A stretch of DNA of 64,000 nucleotides from Stenotrophomonas sp. SY1. Its GTDB lineage: Bacteria > Pseudomonadota > Gammaproteobacteria > Xanthomonadales > Xanthomonadaceae. The number at the start of each line of letters is the position of its first letter. Positions within the stretch are counted from its first letter, which is position 1. The stretch spans positions 1,591,533-1,655,532 of the forward strand of contig NZ_JAJOYR010000001.1 of assembly GCF_021202945.1 (NCBI RefSeq), read 5' to 3'. Made by a program: the position numbers and the translations under genes. Of the stretch, positions 27,129-36,231 are shown one piece after another. Under the pieces are notes generated by a model, which was given only the letters and a program-made list of their open reading frames with translations, did not search any database and was not told the origin of the DNA.

Positions 27129-27911
27129 TCAGCGGTTCTTGAATTCCGGCTTGCGACGCTCGAGGAACGCAGTGGTGCCTTCGCGCATGTCTTCAGTGGA
27201 GAACGCCAGGCCGAACTGCGCGCTTTCGTATTCCAGGCCCTCTTCAATGCCGCACTCACCGCCGACGTTGATCGCATCGAGGATGCCGCGCAGCGCCAGC
27301 GGCGCCGCGTTGGCCAACTGGGTGGCGATCTTCAGGGTTTCCGCTTCCAGCTCTGCGGCTGGCACCACACGGTTGACCAGCCCCAGTTGTTCGGCACGGG
27401 CGGCGTCGATCGGCGCGCCCAGCAGGCACAACTCCAGCGCTGCCGAACGGCCGGCCAGACGTAAGAGCCGCTGGGTGCCGCCGAAGCCCGGCAGCAGGCC
27501 GAGGTTGATTTCCGGCTGGCCTACCTTGGCGCTGTCGGCGGCGATGCGCAGGTGGCAGGCCATGGCCAGCTCCATGCCGCCGCCGAGCGCGAAGCCGTTG
27601 ACCATGGCGATCACCGGCTTGTTCAGGCGCTCGATCCTGCGCATCAGGCGCTGGCCGATCAGCGAGAAGTCACGACCCTGAACCGGGCTGAGCGCGTTCA
27701 TTTCAGCAATATCGGCCCCTGCGACAAAGGCCTTGGGACCGGCACCGGTGAGGACCACCACCCGTACATCATCGGCCTGGCTGGCCTCGGCGAAGGCCGC
27801 ATCGAGGGCTTCCAATGTCTGCCGATTCAATGCGTTGAGCTTTTCCGGGCGCTGCACGGTGATGGTGCGAATGCCGTCGCGGGTGCTGATCGAAACCGGT
27901 ACATCGGACAT
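27129..27911 (-). CDS. Enoyl-CoA hydratase/isomerase family protein
   Basis: Crotonase-fold enzyme of 260 residues, likely hydrating short or medium 2-enoyl-CoAs in fatty-acid or amino-acid degradation. The oxyanion-hole segment GPKAFVAGADIAEM, the first catalytic Glu in ALGGGMELAMACHLRIA and the second in PEINLGLLPGFGGTQRL are all present, as in true hydratases. The C-terminus (EGTTAFLERRKPEFKNR) is canonical. Substrate length cannot be assigned. It heads the operon that ends with nth. Confidence 0.92.
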   Translation of the reverse strand: MSDVPVSISTRDGIRTITVQRPEKLNALNRQTLEALDAAFAEASQADDVRVVVLTGAGPKAFVAGADIAEMNALSPVQGRDFSLIGQRLMRRIERLNKPVIAMVNGFALGGGMELAMACHLRIAADSAKVGQPEINLGLLPGFGGTQRLLRLAGRSAALELCLLGAPIDAARAEQLGLVNRVVPAAELEAETLKIATQLANAAPLALRGILDAINVGGECGIEEGLEYESAQFGLAFSTEDMREGTTAFLERRKPEFKNR

Positions 27912-28079
27912 GCAACTAAGCTCCTGAAACGTTAAAAAAAAGTGAGCAAGGAACTATCGGCGGCCGGTGTTTGTCACAGCATGCGACGTCAGTGGCGGCC
28001 GAGCTTTGTGACGGCTATCCTAACCCGTCGCCTCATGCGGCATGGTTGCCCTGAGACACCTTTCCTGGAGAACTGTTTG

Positions 28080-28781
28080 ATGAAGTTGCGTTCTATCGCG
28101 GTCGCCGTGGCCGCACTGGCCCTGACCGGCACTGCATTCGCCCAGGACGTCTCGTCCGAGAAGGGCAAGCTGAGCTATTACTTCGGTTACGACTACGGCA
28201 ACAACCTGGCCGAACTCACCGGCCGTGGCGAGCAGCTGGATATCGCTTCGGTGGTCAAGGGTCTGCAGGATGCCTACGCCAAGAAGCAGCCGGCAATCAC
28301 CGCCGACCAGCTCAAGCCGGCCGTCGAAGCCTTCCAGCGTCGTGAGCAGGGTCGTGCCCAGGCTGCCAAGGCCGAGTACGAAAAGGCTGCCGCTGAAAAC
28401 AAGACGCGCAGCGACCAGTTCCTGGCCGCCAACAAGGCCAAGGCCGGCGTGCAGAGCCTGGCCAGCGGCGTGCAGTACCGCGTGATCGAAGCCGGTAGCG
28501 GCGCCAAGCCGACCCAGGCCAGCACCGTCGCGCTGGAAGTGGCCGGTCCGTTCCCGTACGGCCAGCGTCCGACCGAAGCCCGCCCGGCCCAGTCGATTCC
28601 GTCGATCAAGCTCAGCGAAGTCGAAATGGCTGCCATGCGCGAAACCCTGCTGCAGATGCCGGCTGGCGCCAAGTGGGAAGTCACCCTGCCGCCGGACAAG
28701 GCCTACGGTGCAGACCCGCGCACCCCGTTCCCGCCGAACGTGGCTGTGCAGTTCGAAATCAAGCTGGTCAGCGTCAAGTAA
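28080..28781 (+). CDS. Periplasmic FKBP-type protein with degenerate isomerase domain
   Basis: A 233-residue exported protein with signal peptide (IAVAVAALALTGTAFA, cleavage before QDVSS). An FKBP N-terminal dimerisation domain (about 24-125) starts with LSYYFGYDYGNNLA. The C-terminal FKBP-like domain keeps the outer strands (GVQYRVIEAGSGAKP; WEVTLPPDKAYG...PPNVAVQFEIKLVSV). Where FKBPs read VxVHYxGxLxDGxxFDSS it has STVALEVAGPFPYGQRP, so the Asp and Phe of the active site are missing. Chaperone function without proline isomerisation is plausible. ATG 28080 is fixed by the signal peptide. A strong terminator follows. Confidence 0.85.
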   Translation: MKLRSIAVAVAALALTGTAFAQDVSSEKGKLSYYFGYDYGNNLAELTGRGEQLDIASVVKGLQDAYAKKQPAITADQLKPAVEAFQRREQGRAQAAKAEYEKAAAENKTRSDQFLAANKAKAGVQSLASGVQYRVIEAGSGAKPTQASTVALEVAGPFPYGQRPTEARPAQSIPSIKLSEVEMAAMRETLLQMPAGAKWEVTLPPDKAYGADPRTPFPPNVAVQFEIKLVSVK

Positions 28782-28808
28782 TTCACGCGCGCCAGTTGCG
28801 TTGAAAGG

Positions 28809-28841
28809 AAGCGCCGATGCGGAAGCATCGGCGCTTTTTTA
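28809..28841 (+). terminator. Intrinsic terminator after the FKBP-type gene
   Basis: A 12-bp stem AAGCGCCGATGC/GCATCGGCGCTT with a GGAA loop, followed by TTTTTA. A strong rho-independent terminator 28 bases beyond the stop. Confidence 0.93.
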
Positions 28842-28978
28842 TTTGCTGGAGTTCAGCGACCCCAGGCGGCAGTCCCGAAGCATCGCGTGACACGCCCGAG
28901 CTTGAACTTTCGGTCAGAATCGCGCTTTGTCATCTGCTTGCCCTGTCCGCTGGCAGGTCCCCGCGCTACGCTACGCCG

Positions 28979-29794
28979 ATGGTTGAACTATCGGATTCAA
29001 AGGCGCCTGTCGTAGCCAGTCCCTGCATCGGTATCTGTGCCCTGGATAGTGCGGGTTATTGCCGCGGTTGTTGGCGCACTGGCAACGAGATCGGGAGTTG
29101 GTTGCGGATGAGCGAAGCAGAGCGTGATCGATTGATTCACAAGGTGCTGCCCGCCCGGGCAGAGGAAGCCCTGGGCTTTGCCACGCAACTGGTCGGGCGT
29201 GAGCGTCTTGCGCATGCGTTGCTGCCGCTGGCTGCTGCGCCGATCGGTCGCGGCTGGAATCACGATGAGCTGGAAGACCTGTTGCCGCCGGGCCCGCCCA
29301 TCGAGGCGGCGGTGTTGGCGGGCCTGGTACCAAGGCCGCAGGGCACGCAGGTGCTGCTGACACGGCGGACGGAAACGCTGCGCAATCACGGCGGCCAGGT
29401 GGGATTTCCCGGCGGACGCGTGGACAAGCTTGACCGCAATGTCCTGGCCACCGCGCTACGCGAGAGCAACGAGGAAATCGCGCTGGGCGCAGGGCAGGTG
29501 CAGGCGCTCGGCTATCTGGAGCCGTTCGTCACCATCACCGGTTTTCGGGTGACCCCGGTCGTGGCGGTGATCGACCCGGCCTTCATTGCGCGGCCGCAGC
29601 CGTCCGAGGTGGCCGAGGTGTTTGAAGTCCCGTTGGATTACCTGATGGACCCGGTCAACCTGCGCGAGGTTGCCTTCGAACACGGTGGCCGGCCGCGCCA
29701 TGTGCTCGAGTACAGTTGGCCGGGGCAGCGCATATGGGGCGCCACGGCTGCCATTCTCTACAATCTGCGGCGGCGACTGGAGCAAGTGAGATGA
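28979..29794 (+). CDS. DUF1289-NUDIX fusion, CoA-pyrophosphatase-like
   Basis: A 271-residue two-domain protein. Residues 12-60 are a DUF1289 module with four Cys (16, 20, 28, 31) in CIGICALDSAGYCRGC, then EIGSWLRMSEAERDRL, a likely metal-binding knuckle. Residues 105-270 are a NUDIX hydrolase of the CoA pyrophosphatase (NudL/YeaB) type, with HGGQVGFPGGRVD and the Nudix box segment TALRESNEEIAL. NudL enzymes cleave CoA to 3',5'-ADP and phosphopantetheine. In most proteobacteria the two domains are separate proteins. ATG 28979 is chosen by domain fit. The stop overlaps the next ATG (ATGA). Confidence 0.87.
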   Translation: MVELSDSKAPVVASPCIGICALDSAGYCRGCWRTGNEIGSWLRMSEAERDRLIHKVLPARAEEALGFATQLVGRERLAHALLPLAAAPIGRGWNHDELEDLLPPGPPIEAAVLAGLVPRPQGTQVLLTRRTETLRNHGGQVGFPGGRVDKLDRNVLATALRESNEEIALGAGQVQALGYLEPFVTITGFRVTPVVAVIDPAFIARPQPSEVAEVFEVPLDYLMDPVNLREVAFEHGGRPRHVLEYSWPGQRIWGATAAILYNLRRRLEQVR

Positions 29795-30690
29795 ATCGGA
29801 TCGAGCGACCGTGGACCACCCTTGTCGATGTCCCCAGCCTGGCGGCGCTGGATGACCAGCGTTTGCGCGTGGTCGATGCGCGCGCCACCGCCAGTACCGC
29901 GGTGCGGGTGATGGATGCGCGGTTCTCGTTGGCCGATGCGCAGTCCGGTGCCGCGCAGCATGCCGCCGGGCATATTCCCGGCGCGTTGTATGCCGACTTG
30001 AACCGCGATCTTTCGGATCTGTCGCGGCAGGGACATGGCCGTCATCCGCTGCCGGACAGCGCGGCGTTTGCGGCCACGCTTGGGCGATGGGGCATCACTC
30101 CGGACACGCAGGTGGTGGTTTACGACGCAGCCGATGGCAGCATGGCTGCCGCGCGCCTGTGGTGGCTGCTGCGCCTGATCGGCCATCAACAGGTTGCCGT
30201 GCTCGATGGCGGGTTGGCCGCATGGCAGGCGGCAGGCCATGCGCTGGAGACGGAGATGGCGGGCGTGGAGCCGGCACCGGCCTATCCCGGCCAGTTCGAT
30301 CTGAGCCAGGTGGTCAGCGCCGATCAGCTGCAGGCGCGTTTGTCGCAGCCCCCGGGCTGGTTGCTGGATGCACGCGCCGGAGAACGTTATCGCGGTGAAG
30401 TGGAACCACTGGATCGGGTGGCCGGGCATGTGCCCGGTGCGCTCAACCGGCCGTTCGGCATGAACCTGCGTGATGGCCGTTTCCGTCCCGCGCAGGAATT
30501 GCGCGCCGAGTTGCAGCCGCTGCTGTCAGGTTACGAACCTGGGCAGGCGGTGCTGATGTGCGGTTCGGGCGTGACTGCCTGTCATCTGCTGCTGGCGTTG
30601 GAACATGCCGGCCTGCAGGGCGCGAAGGTGTTTGCCGATTCGTGGAGTGGCTGGTCCAGCGACTCCGCGCGTCCGGTGGCGGTTGGCTGA
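29791..30690 (+). CDS. sseA: 3-Mercaptopyruvate sulfurtransferase
   Basis: Cytoplasmic tandem-rhodanese enzyme of 299 residues that moves sulfur from 3-mercaptopyruvate to thiol acceptors. The N-terminal rhodanese domain is inactive (YDAADGSMAA in place of the Cys loop). The C-terminal domain carries catalytic Cys257 in CGSGVTAC, the loop sequence that distinguishes mercaptopyruvate from thiosulfate (CRKGVT) sulfurtransferases. Other markers are AAGHIPGALYADL and GHVPGALNRPF. It overlaps the NUDIX gene upstream by 4 bases. Confidence 0.94.
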   Translation: MNRIERPWTTLVDVPSLAALDDQRLRVVDARATASTAVRVMDARFSLADAQSGAAQHAAGHIPGALYADLNRDLSDLSRQGHGRHPLPDSAAFAATLGRWGITPDTQVVVYDAADGSMAAARLWWLLRLIGHQQVAVLDGGLAAWQAAGHALETEMAGVEPAPAYPGQFDLSQVVSADQLQARLSQPPGWLLDARAGERYRGEVEPLDRVAGHVPGALNRPFGMNLRDGRFRPAQELRAELQPLLSGYEPGQAVLMCGSGVTACHLLLALEHAGLQGAKVFADSWSGWSSDSARPVAVG

Positions 30691-30743
30691 TGCGTTGGCG
30701 CGTGCGTGGGGGCACGCGGCCGGCTTCTTTCACGGGGGAAAGC

Positions 30744-31658
30744 ATGCGTCCAGCAAAATGGATTGGCACGGTGGTCCTGCTGCTTGCGCTGGGGGCGTGC
30801 AAGCAACAGGGGAATCCGTTCGTGGTCGACGCGCGGCAATATCACCGCGAGATCGAGCAATGGCGTTCACAGCGTCTGGCGCAGCTGCGCGCGGCCGATG
30901 GCTGGCTCAGCTATACCGGTTCGGGAAAGCTCAAGCCCGGTCATTATCTGGTGGGCAGCGCGCCTGACAACGACATCCAACTGCCGGGAGGGCCGCCCCA
31001 GTTGGGGGCGTTGGAGGTCAGCAGCGAAGGCGTGGTGCAGATCGAGGGCAACGCCGGTACTGGTGCCACGTTGAATGGACAGCCGCTGCGGCAGGCCAAG
31101 CTGCGTACTGCGGTGAGCGGCGTGCAGGGTGCCAGCCGTGTCCAGCTGGGCGGGGCGGAGTTCTACCTGGTGCGCTTCGGCAAGGTGCTGGGCTGGCGCT
31201 ATCGTGATGCCGATTCGCCGCGTCGCCGCAACTTTCGCGGTATCGATCATTTTCCGGTGGATCAGCACTGGCGCGTAGTGGCACGTTGGCAACCGTTTCC
31301 CGAACCCCGCCAGACGGTGCTGTTGACCTCGATCGGCACGCCGGTATCGACGGTTGTGCCGGGCGAGCTGGTGTTCGAGGTGGACGGCCGCAGCTATCGC
31401 CTGTTGCCGACGTTGAACCAGAACGGGCCGGTGTCGCAGCGGTTGTTCATTCCGTTCTCCGACCGTACCAGTGGCCGCGAAACCTACGGCGGCGCGCGCT
31501 ATCTGTACGCGGCACTGCCGCAGCAGGACGGCAAGGTGGTGCTGGATTTCAACCGTGCTGAGAACCCGCCGTGTGCGCTTACGCCGCATGTGGTCTGCCC
31601 GATCGCTCCGGCCGTCAACCGGCTTGAGCTGGCCGTGACCGCTGGCGAACGGTTCTAG
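30744..31658 (+). CDS. DUF1684 lipoprotein
   Basis: A 304-residue lipoprotein with a short signal (AKWIGTVVLLLALGACK, lipobox LGAC, Cys19). The body matches DUF1684: EIEQWRSQRLAQLRAADGWLSYTG at the front, GLGWRYRD-like and RNFRGIDHFPVD in the middle, and the C-terminal RYLYAALPQQDGKVVLDFNRAENPPCALTPHVVCPIAP. The function of the family is unknown. ATG 30744 was chosen because the lipoprotein signal begins there. An upstream in-frame ATG at 30690 touches the sseA stop (TGATG) and would add 18 charged residues. Confidence 0.85.
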   Translation: MRPAKWIGTVVLLLALGACKQQGNPFVVDARQYHREIEQWRSQRLAQLRAADGWLSYTGSGKLKPGHYLVGSAPDNDIQLPGGPPQLGALEVSSEGVVQIEGNAGTGATLNGQPLRQAKLRTAVSGVQGASRVQLGGAEFYLVRFGKVLGWRYRDADSPRRRNFRGIDHFPVDQHWRVVARWQPFPEPRQTVLLTSIGTPVSTVVPGELVFEVDGRSYRLLPTLNQNGPVSQRLFIPFSDRTSGRETYGGARYLYAALPQQDGKVVLDFNRAENPPCALTPHVVCPIAPAVNRLELAVTAGERF

Positions 31659-31733
31659 AGCACCGGTTGCTGGCCGCATTGGAAACGGCATTCCGGTACG
31701 CGTTGCTGCCGGGTGCCTCGACCTGCCCGGAGG

Positions 31734-32318
31734 CTAGACCCCGCCGTTACTGCCTGCCGCATCAAACGGCTTCAGTGCAACGGCATGGAGCACCACGTCC
31801 CACGGGAACATCGGGCCGGGGTCCAGCTTGCGTCGCACACGCTGGCTGGCGTCATCGCTGGCCGCTTCGGTGGCGGTATCCAGCTGCTCATGGCCGGCGA
31901 TCCAGCGCAGTGACGGCAGCGCATCAGGCAGCCACTGCAGCAGACGCACCAGCGCGGCGATCTGCGCTTCGGTGTAGGGCTCGCGCATGTGCTGGTTGTC
32001 TGAATCGAACCAGTTCGGCCAGCGGCCGGTGTTGACCAGTTCGATGCCGACCGAGCGTGGGTTGATGCCGCGCACGTGATGGGCGATGCGGTCCAGTGCC
32101 ACGTATTGCAGGATGCTGCCGTCGCGATCGATGTAGTAATGACCGCTGTTGCCGGTACCGCTGTCGTAGAGGGCGCGTTCGCCGTATTCACGGGCGGTGG
32201 CCAGGTCCGGCAGCTCGGTGCAGTGGATCACCACCAGGTCGATGTCGGACAGGGGGCGACTGACCAGCAGGCTTTCGTAGGGCAGCGGCGCGGCGGTGAT
32301 CGGAGGCGGCAGTGGCAT
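31734..32318 (-). CDS. N-acetylmuramoyl-L-alanine amidase (AmpD-like, cytoplasmic)
   Basis: Amidase_2-family zinc enzyme of 194 residues. Candidate Zn ligands are His32 (VVIHCTE), His143 (IAGHEQLD) and Asp166 (KLDPGPMFPW), matching AmpD His34, His154 and Asp164; Glu93 lies in VGIELVNTG. The insert between His143 and Asp166 is longer than in AmpD. No signal peptide is visible, so it should act on anhydro-muropeptides or L-alanyl-amide bonds inside the cell, in peptidoglycan recycling. Whether it affects beta-lactamase control, as AmpD does, cannot be told. It converges on the lipoprotein gene. Confidence 0.88.
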   Translation of the reverse strand: MPLPPPITAAPLPYESLLVSRPLSDIDLVVIHCTELPDLATAREYGERALYDSGTGNSGHYYIDRDGSILQYVALDRIAHHVRGINPRSVGIELVNTGRWPNWFDSDNQHMREPYTEAQIAALVRLLQWLPDALPSLRWIAGHEQLDTATEAASDDASQRVRRKLDPGPMFPWDVVLHAVALKPFDAAGSNGGV

Positions 32319-32369
32319 GGGGGGATGCTAGCATTCGCGCATGAAATTCGATCATTGCGAGCGGTTGCC

Positions 32370-32897
32370 ATGAGCCGCGGCCATTGCATTCTTTCCCACG
32401 GTTTCGAGAGCGGCCCGGAGGCGACCAAGGTCACCGCGCTGGCGGACGTGGCGCAGCGGCTGGGCTGGAGCCATGAGCGCCCGGATTACACCGACCTGGA
32501 TGCGCGTCGTGAAATCAGCTCTGTTGGCGATGTGCCGGCGCGCCTGCAACGCTTGATCGAGCGGGCCAGCGACATGGCTGCCCGCGGACCGCTGGTGCTG
32601 GCCGGGTCCAGCCTGGGTGCCTATATTTCGGCGATCACTTCGCTGCAGGTGCCGGTCAAGGGCCTGTTCCTGATGGTGCCGCCCACCACCATGGGGCCGA
32701 TGCCGGCGCTGGACGCCGCGGCGGTGCCGATCAGCGTGGTGCATGCCTGGGGCGATGAGCTGATTCCGGCGGCCGAGGTCATCCGCTGGGCCGGCGAGCG
32801 CTCTGCGCGGCTGCTGATGGTCGATGACGAACACCGCTTGAGCCGCCATGTCGAGGCCTCGGCGCAGGCCTTCGAGGCCCTGCTGCGCTCGCTCTGA
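32370..32897 (+). CDS. Small alpha/beta-hydrolase
   Basis: A 175-residue YqiA/UPF0227-like hydrolase with no signal peptide. The nucleophile elbow is GSSLGAY (Ser81), the acid is probably Asp129 in AWGDELIP, and the base His155 or His160 in DDEHRLSRH. The N-terminal HGFESGP forms the oxyanion hole. The fold is minimal, with almost no lid, typical of small esterases or thioesterases. Substrate unknown. ATG 32370 was chosen because CILSHGFESG is the natural first strand. Confidence 0.85.
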   Translation: MSRGHCILSHGFESGPEATKVTALADVAQRLGWSHERPDYTDLDARREISSVGDVPARLQRLIERASDMAARGPLVLAGSSLGAYISAITSLQVPVKGLFLMVPPTTMGPMPALDAAAVPISVVHAWGDELIPAAEVIRWAGERSARLLMVDDEHRLSRHVEASAQAFEALLRSL

Positions 32898-32908
32898 GGG
32901 CGTTTCCC

Positions 32909-32928
32909 GCCCCGGCGGCGGGGCTTTC
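32909..32928 (+). terminator. Possible terminator after the hydrolase
   Basis: GCCCCG/CGGGGC with a GCGG loop, followed by TTT. A short GC stem with a weak T-tract 12 bases after the stop. Confidence 0.4.
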
Positions 32929-33035
32929 CCAGCGCCGTGACCGGCAACTGCCTACAATGGCGCCCCTGGATGCCCTCCGGGGCCGGCCACCGTGCCCGCC
33001 CGCATCCCTTCCTTTCTGACAGCTGATCCGATCCC

Positions 33036-35177
33036 GTGAAATTCTTTGTTTCCTGTGCCAAGGGCCTTGAGTACCTGCTCGCCGACGAACTGCTGGCGAT
33101 GGGCCTGCCCAAGGCCACCGCCACCATTGCCGGTGTCAACGCCGAAGGCGAGCTGCGTGACGCCCAGCGCGTGGTGCTGTGGTCGCGCGTGGCCAGCCGC
33201 GTGCTGTGGCCGCTGCAGGAATTTGATTGCCCGGACGAGGCTTCGCTCTACCAGGGCGTGGTGACGATGCCGTGGGAGCAGCACCTGGATGCGGAACTGA
33301 CCCTGTCGGTGGACGCGCATGTGTCCGGCACCGCCATCACCCATGCGCGCTTCGCCGCCCAGCGGGTCAAGGACGCGGTGGTTGACCGTCTGCGCGGTGA
33401 AGGCATGGAGCGCCCGTCGGTGAACGTGGAACTGCCGGATGTGCGCATCAACATGTCGCTGCGCAAGGGCCGGGCGACGATTTCGATCGATCTGGGCGGT
33501 GGTCCGATGCACCGCCGTGGCTGGCGCATGGCGCAGAACGACGCGCCGCTGAAGGAAAACCTGGCAGCGGCGGTACTGATGCGTGCCGGCTGGCCGAAGA
33601 TCCACGCCGAAGGCGGTGGCCTGCTGGATCCGATGTGCGGCAGCGGCACCTTGCTGATCGAAGGCGCGCTGATGGCGGCCGACGTCGCACCGGGCCTGCA
33701 GCGCCACGGCAGCCTGCCGCCGAGCCGCTGGCGCGGATTCGATCAGGCGCAGTGGAAGGAGCTGATGGCCGAAGCGCGCGAGCGCGAAACGGTCGGACGC
33801 GCGGCGCTGAAGCAGGTCATCCACGGCAGCGACATCGATCCGAAGGCGATCAGTGCGGCCAAGGAAAATGCTGCTGTGGCCGGCGTCGGCGAAGCCATCT
33901 GGTTCGGCGTGCGTGATGTGGCCGACATGCAGGTGCCGCCGCAGGAATACGGCTGCGTGGTCTGCAATCCGCCGTATGACGAACGTCTGGCCGCTGACGC
34001 AGCGCTTTATCGCCGCATCGGCGATGCGCTCAAGCGTGCGGTGCCGCAATGGCGGGCCAGCCTGTTGTGCGGCAGTTCCGAGCTGGCATTCGCCACCGGC
34101 CTGCGTGCGCGCAAGACCTACCAGCTGTTCAATGGCGCCATCGAATGCGCGCTGATCATCTGCGATCCGATCGCCGTACCGGCGCGCGAGAACGATGGCC
34201 AGCCGCGTGAACTCAGCGAAGGCGCGCAGATGGTGGCCAACCGCCTGCGCAAGAACCTGAAGAAGTTCAAGACCTGGTTGTCGCGCGAGGGCATCAGCTG
34301 CTTCCGTGCCTATGACGCGGATCTGCCCGAGTACGCGGCGGCCATCGACGTTTACCGTGAGGACGGTGGCAAGGGCCGCACCTTCCTGCACGTGCAGGAG
34401 TACGCCGCGCCGGCCACCATTCCGGATGTGGACGTGCGCCGTCGTCGCAACGAATTGCTCGCCGCCGCCCGTGAGGTGTTCCAGGTGCCGGCCGAACAGG
34501 TGGCACTGAAATCGCGTGAGCGCGGCAAGGGCGGCAGCAAGTACGGCCGTTTCGAGCAGCGCGGCGAGTTCATCCTGGTACGCGAGAACAACGCGCTGTT
34601 GCGGGTGAACCTGTTCGATTACCTGGATACCGGCCTGTTCCTCGACCACCGTCCGCTGCGCCGGCACATGGCCGAAGAATCGCAGGGCAAGCGTTTCCTC
34701 AATCTGTTCTGCTACACCGGCGTGGCCAGCGTGCAGGCGGCGGTGGCTGGTGCCAGTTCGACCACCAGCGTGGATCTGTCCGGTACCTACCTGCAGTGGT
34801 GCGCCGACAACCTGGCGCTCAATGGCAAGGGCGGCAGCCAGCACACGCTGGTGCAGGCCGATGCCGTCACCTGGTTGGAGTCGGAGAAGAATCGTTACGA
34901 CGTGATCTTCTGTGACCCGCCGACGTTCTCCAACTCCGCGCGTGCTGAGGATTTCGACATCCAGCGCGAGCACGTGCGGCTGTTGCGTGCGGCGGTGGAC
35001 CGTTTGACCTCGGACGGCGTGGTGTACTTCTCCAACAACTTCCGTCGCTTCAAGTTGGATGAGGCCGCGATTGCGGAATTCTCCGAATGCCGGGAGATCT
35101 CCGCGCAGACCATCGGCCCGGATTTCGAACGCAACGCGCGCATCCACCGTGCCTGGGAACTGCGGCGACTCGGCTGA
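33036..35177 (+). CDS. rlmL: Bifunctional 23S rRNA methyltransferase RlmKL
   Basis: Fused rRNA methyltransferase of 713 residues, close to E. coli RlmKL (702). The N-terminal part (THUMP plus RlmL domain) makes m2G2445: [33 protein letters not shown], then the NPPY catalytic motif in [11 protein letters not shown]. The C-terminal RlmK domain makes m7G2069: [20 protein letters not shown] for SAM and [12 protein letters not shown]. The start is GTG 33036, since [11 protein letters not shown] is the conserved N-terminus and there is no nearby in-frame ATG. Confidence 0.96.
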   Translation: MKFFVSCAKGLEYLLADELLAMGLPKATATIAGVNAEGELRDAQRVVLWSRVASRVLWPLQEFDCPDEASLYQGVVTMPWEQHLDAELTLSVDAHVSGTAITHARFAAQRVKDAVVDRLRGEGMERPSVNVELPDVRINMSLRKGRATISIDLGGGPMHRRGWRMAQNDAPLKENLAAAVLMRAGWPKIHAEGGGLLDPMCGSGTLLIEGALMAADVAPGLQRHGSLPPSRWRGFDQAQWKELMAEARERETVGRAALKQVIHGSDIDPKAISAAKENAAVAGVGEAIWFGVRDVADMQVPPQEYGCVVCNPPYDERLAADAALYRRIGDALKRAVPQWRASLLCGSSELAFATGLRARKTYQLFNGAIECALIICDPIAVPARENDGQPRELSEGAQMVANRLRKNLKKFKTWLSREGISCFRAYDADLPEYAAAIDVYREDGGKGRTFLHVQEYAAPATIPDVDVRRRRNELLAAAREVFQVPAEQVALKSRERGKGGSKYGRFEQRGEFILVRENNALLRVNLFDYLDTGLFLDHRPLRRHMAEESQGKRFLNLFCYTGVASVQAAVAGASSTTSVDLSGTYLQWCADNLALNGKGGSQHTLVQADAVTWLESEKNRYDVIFCDPPTFSNSARAEDFDIQREHVRLLRAAVDRLTSDGVVYFSNNFRRFKLDEAAIAEFSECREISAQTIGPDFERNARIHRAWELRRLG

Positions 35178-35178
35178 C

Positions 35179-35733
35179 GTGACGAGCGCAGATGGCAGGG
35201 CGTCGTTGGTGATCGTGTCTGACGGCCTGCTGCTGCGGCCGTTCGAGGACAGCGACGCCACCGTCTTCGCCGAAGCGGTGCGCGAGTCGGTCGAAAGCGT
35301 CAGCCGATGGATGCCGTGGGCGTCGCATGACTACAGCACCGTGCACGCACTGGAATGGTTTGCCGCCTGCCGTGCCCAGCGTGATGCTGGGACGGCATTG
35401 GAGTTCGGCATCTTCTGCCAGGACAGCGGCGCGTTTCTTGGCGGTGCGGGCTTGAACGAAATCCGCCGCGAGCATCGCTTCTGCAACCTGGGCTACTGGG
35501 TGCGGCAATCCCGGCAGGGACAAGGCATCGCGCCTCGCTGCGTGCGTGCGCTTGCCGCGCATGCGTTCGCCAATGAAGGGCTGCGTCGCGTTGAGATCGT
35601 GGTGGCCGTGGGCAACACCGCCAGCGAGAAGGTGGCGGTGAAGTCCGGTGCCCTGCATGAGGGAATCGCGCGCAACCGACTGGTGATCAACGATGCGTCG
35701 GTACCTGCGCATGTTTTCTCGCTGATTCCCTGA
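35179..35733 (+). CDS. GNAT family N-acetyltransferase (RimJ/RimL-like)
   Basis: A 184-residue acetyltransferase. It shows the RimJ/RimL pattern: LLLRPFEDSDATVFAEAVRES at the front, then FGIFCQDSGAFLGGAGLNEI, NLGYWVRQSRQGQGIAPRCVRALAAHAF with the acetyl-CoA pyrophosphate loop (RQGQGIA), and the closing VEIVVAVGNTASEKVAVKSGALHEG. Such enzymes acetylate N-terminal amines of ribosomal proteins or small amines; the target here is unknown. GTG 35179 directly follows the rlmKL stop and a TTG at 35206 is also possible, so the exact start is uncertain. Confidence 0.88.
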   Translation: MTSADGRASLVIVSDGLLLRPFEDSDATVFAEAVRESVESVSRWMPWASHDYSTVHALEWFAACRAQRDAGTALEFGIFCQDSGAFLGGAGLNEIRREHRFCNLGYWVRQSRQGQGIAPRCVRALAAHAFANEGLRRVEIVVAVGNTASEKVAVKSGALHEGIARNRLVINDASVPAHVFSLIP

Positions 35734-35874
35734 CGTCGCTTGCTTGAGGCTCGCGACGCTGCATTCGGCCAGCGGCGTTGGTTTTCTCCAGGAACGGCAT
35801 ACGCCGGCAAGCAGCTACGGCGATTGCCGGCATGGCAGGTGCAGTTGCGCGCAGCCTGCCAACGGGGGGCACCG

Positions 35875-35901
35875 GCTTCGCGGCTGAAGCCGCGCCTACA
35901 G
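35875..35901. repeat. REP-like GTAGGMGCGGC palindrome
   Basis: GCTTCGCGGCTGAAGCCGCGCCTAC with a CTAC end, one of about ten copies of this family in the window. Here its CTA (minus-strand TAG) supplies the stop codon of the minus-strand DUF3325 gene. The rest of 35734-35874 has no gene. Confidence 0.75.
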
Positions 35902-36231
35902 TGGCAATGACGCTGCGGCCAGCCCGGCCACCGGCAATGCCCACGCCAGCGGCGCGATCCAACGCGGTCGATACGGATACAGGCCAAAGGCCAGCAGCAG
36001 GCCGGCCACGGTCAGTGCACCCAGCCAGACCACCGGGCCCAGCGCCCAGCCATGATTCCAGACGCACAGGCCGAACACTACGGTCAGCAGGGTCCAACCC
36101 AGCCAGCGCCAGATGCGTCTGCGCGCGGCGTCGGCCTGCGCCTTGCCGTGAAGTTCCTGCTGGTGCTTCTCCATCGCCAACGACAACGTGGTGAAGGCGG
36201 AGAACGACAGGCCGATCGAAAGCAGCATCAT
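35896..36231 (-). CDS. DUF3325 small inner-membrane protein
   Basis: A 111-residue protein with about four TM helices: LLSIGLSFSAFTTLSLAM, WLGWTLLTVVFGLCVW, ALGPVVWLGALTVAGLLLAFGLY and WIAPLAWALPVAGLAAASL. The short N-terminal loop MEKHQQELHGK is typical of DUF3325, which accompanies PepSY proteins and TonB receptors in iron-uptake loci. ATG overlaps the PepSY stop by 3 bases. The TAG stop lies within a REP-like palindrome (35875-35901). The same frame is open much further upstream, but there it only mirrors the PepSY gene. Confidence 0.83.
   Translation of the reverse strand: MMLLSIGLSFSAFTTLSLAMEKHQQELHGKAQADAARRRIWRWLGWTLLTVVFGLCVWNHGWALGPVVWLGALTVAGLLLAFGLYPYRPRWIAPLAWALPVAGLAAASLPL

Noticed and set aside
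32952..35261. Open frame of 769 codons on the minus strand opposite rlmKL
   Set aside because: Antisense to a well-recognised two-domain methyltransferase; composition is a shadow of it and no family motif is seen.
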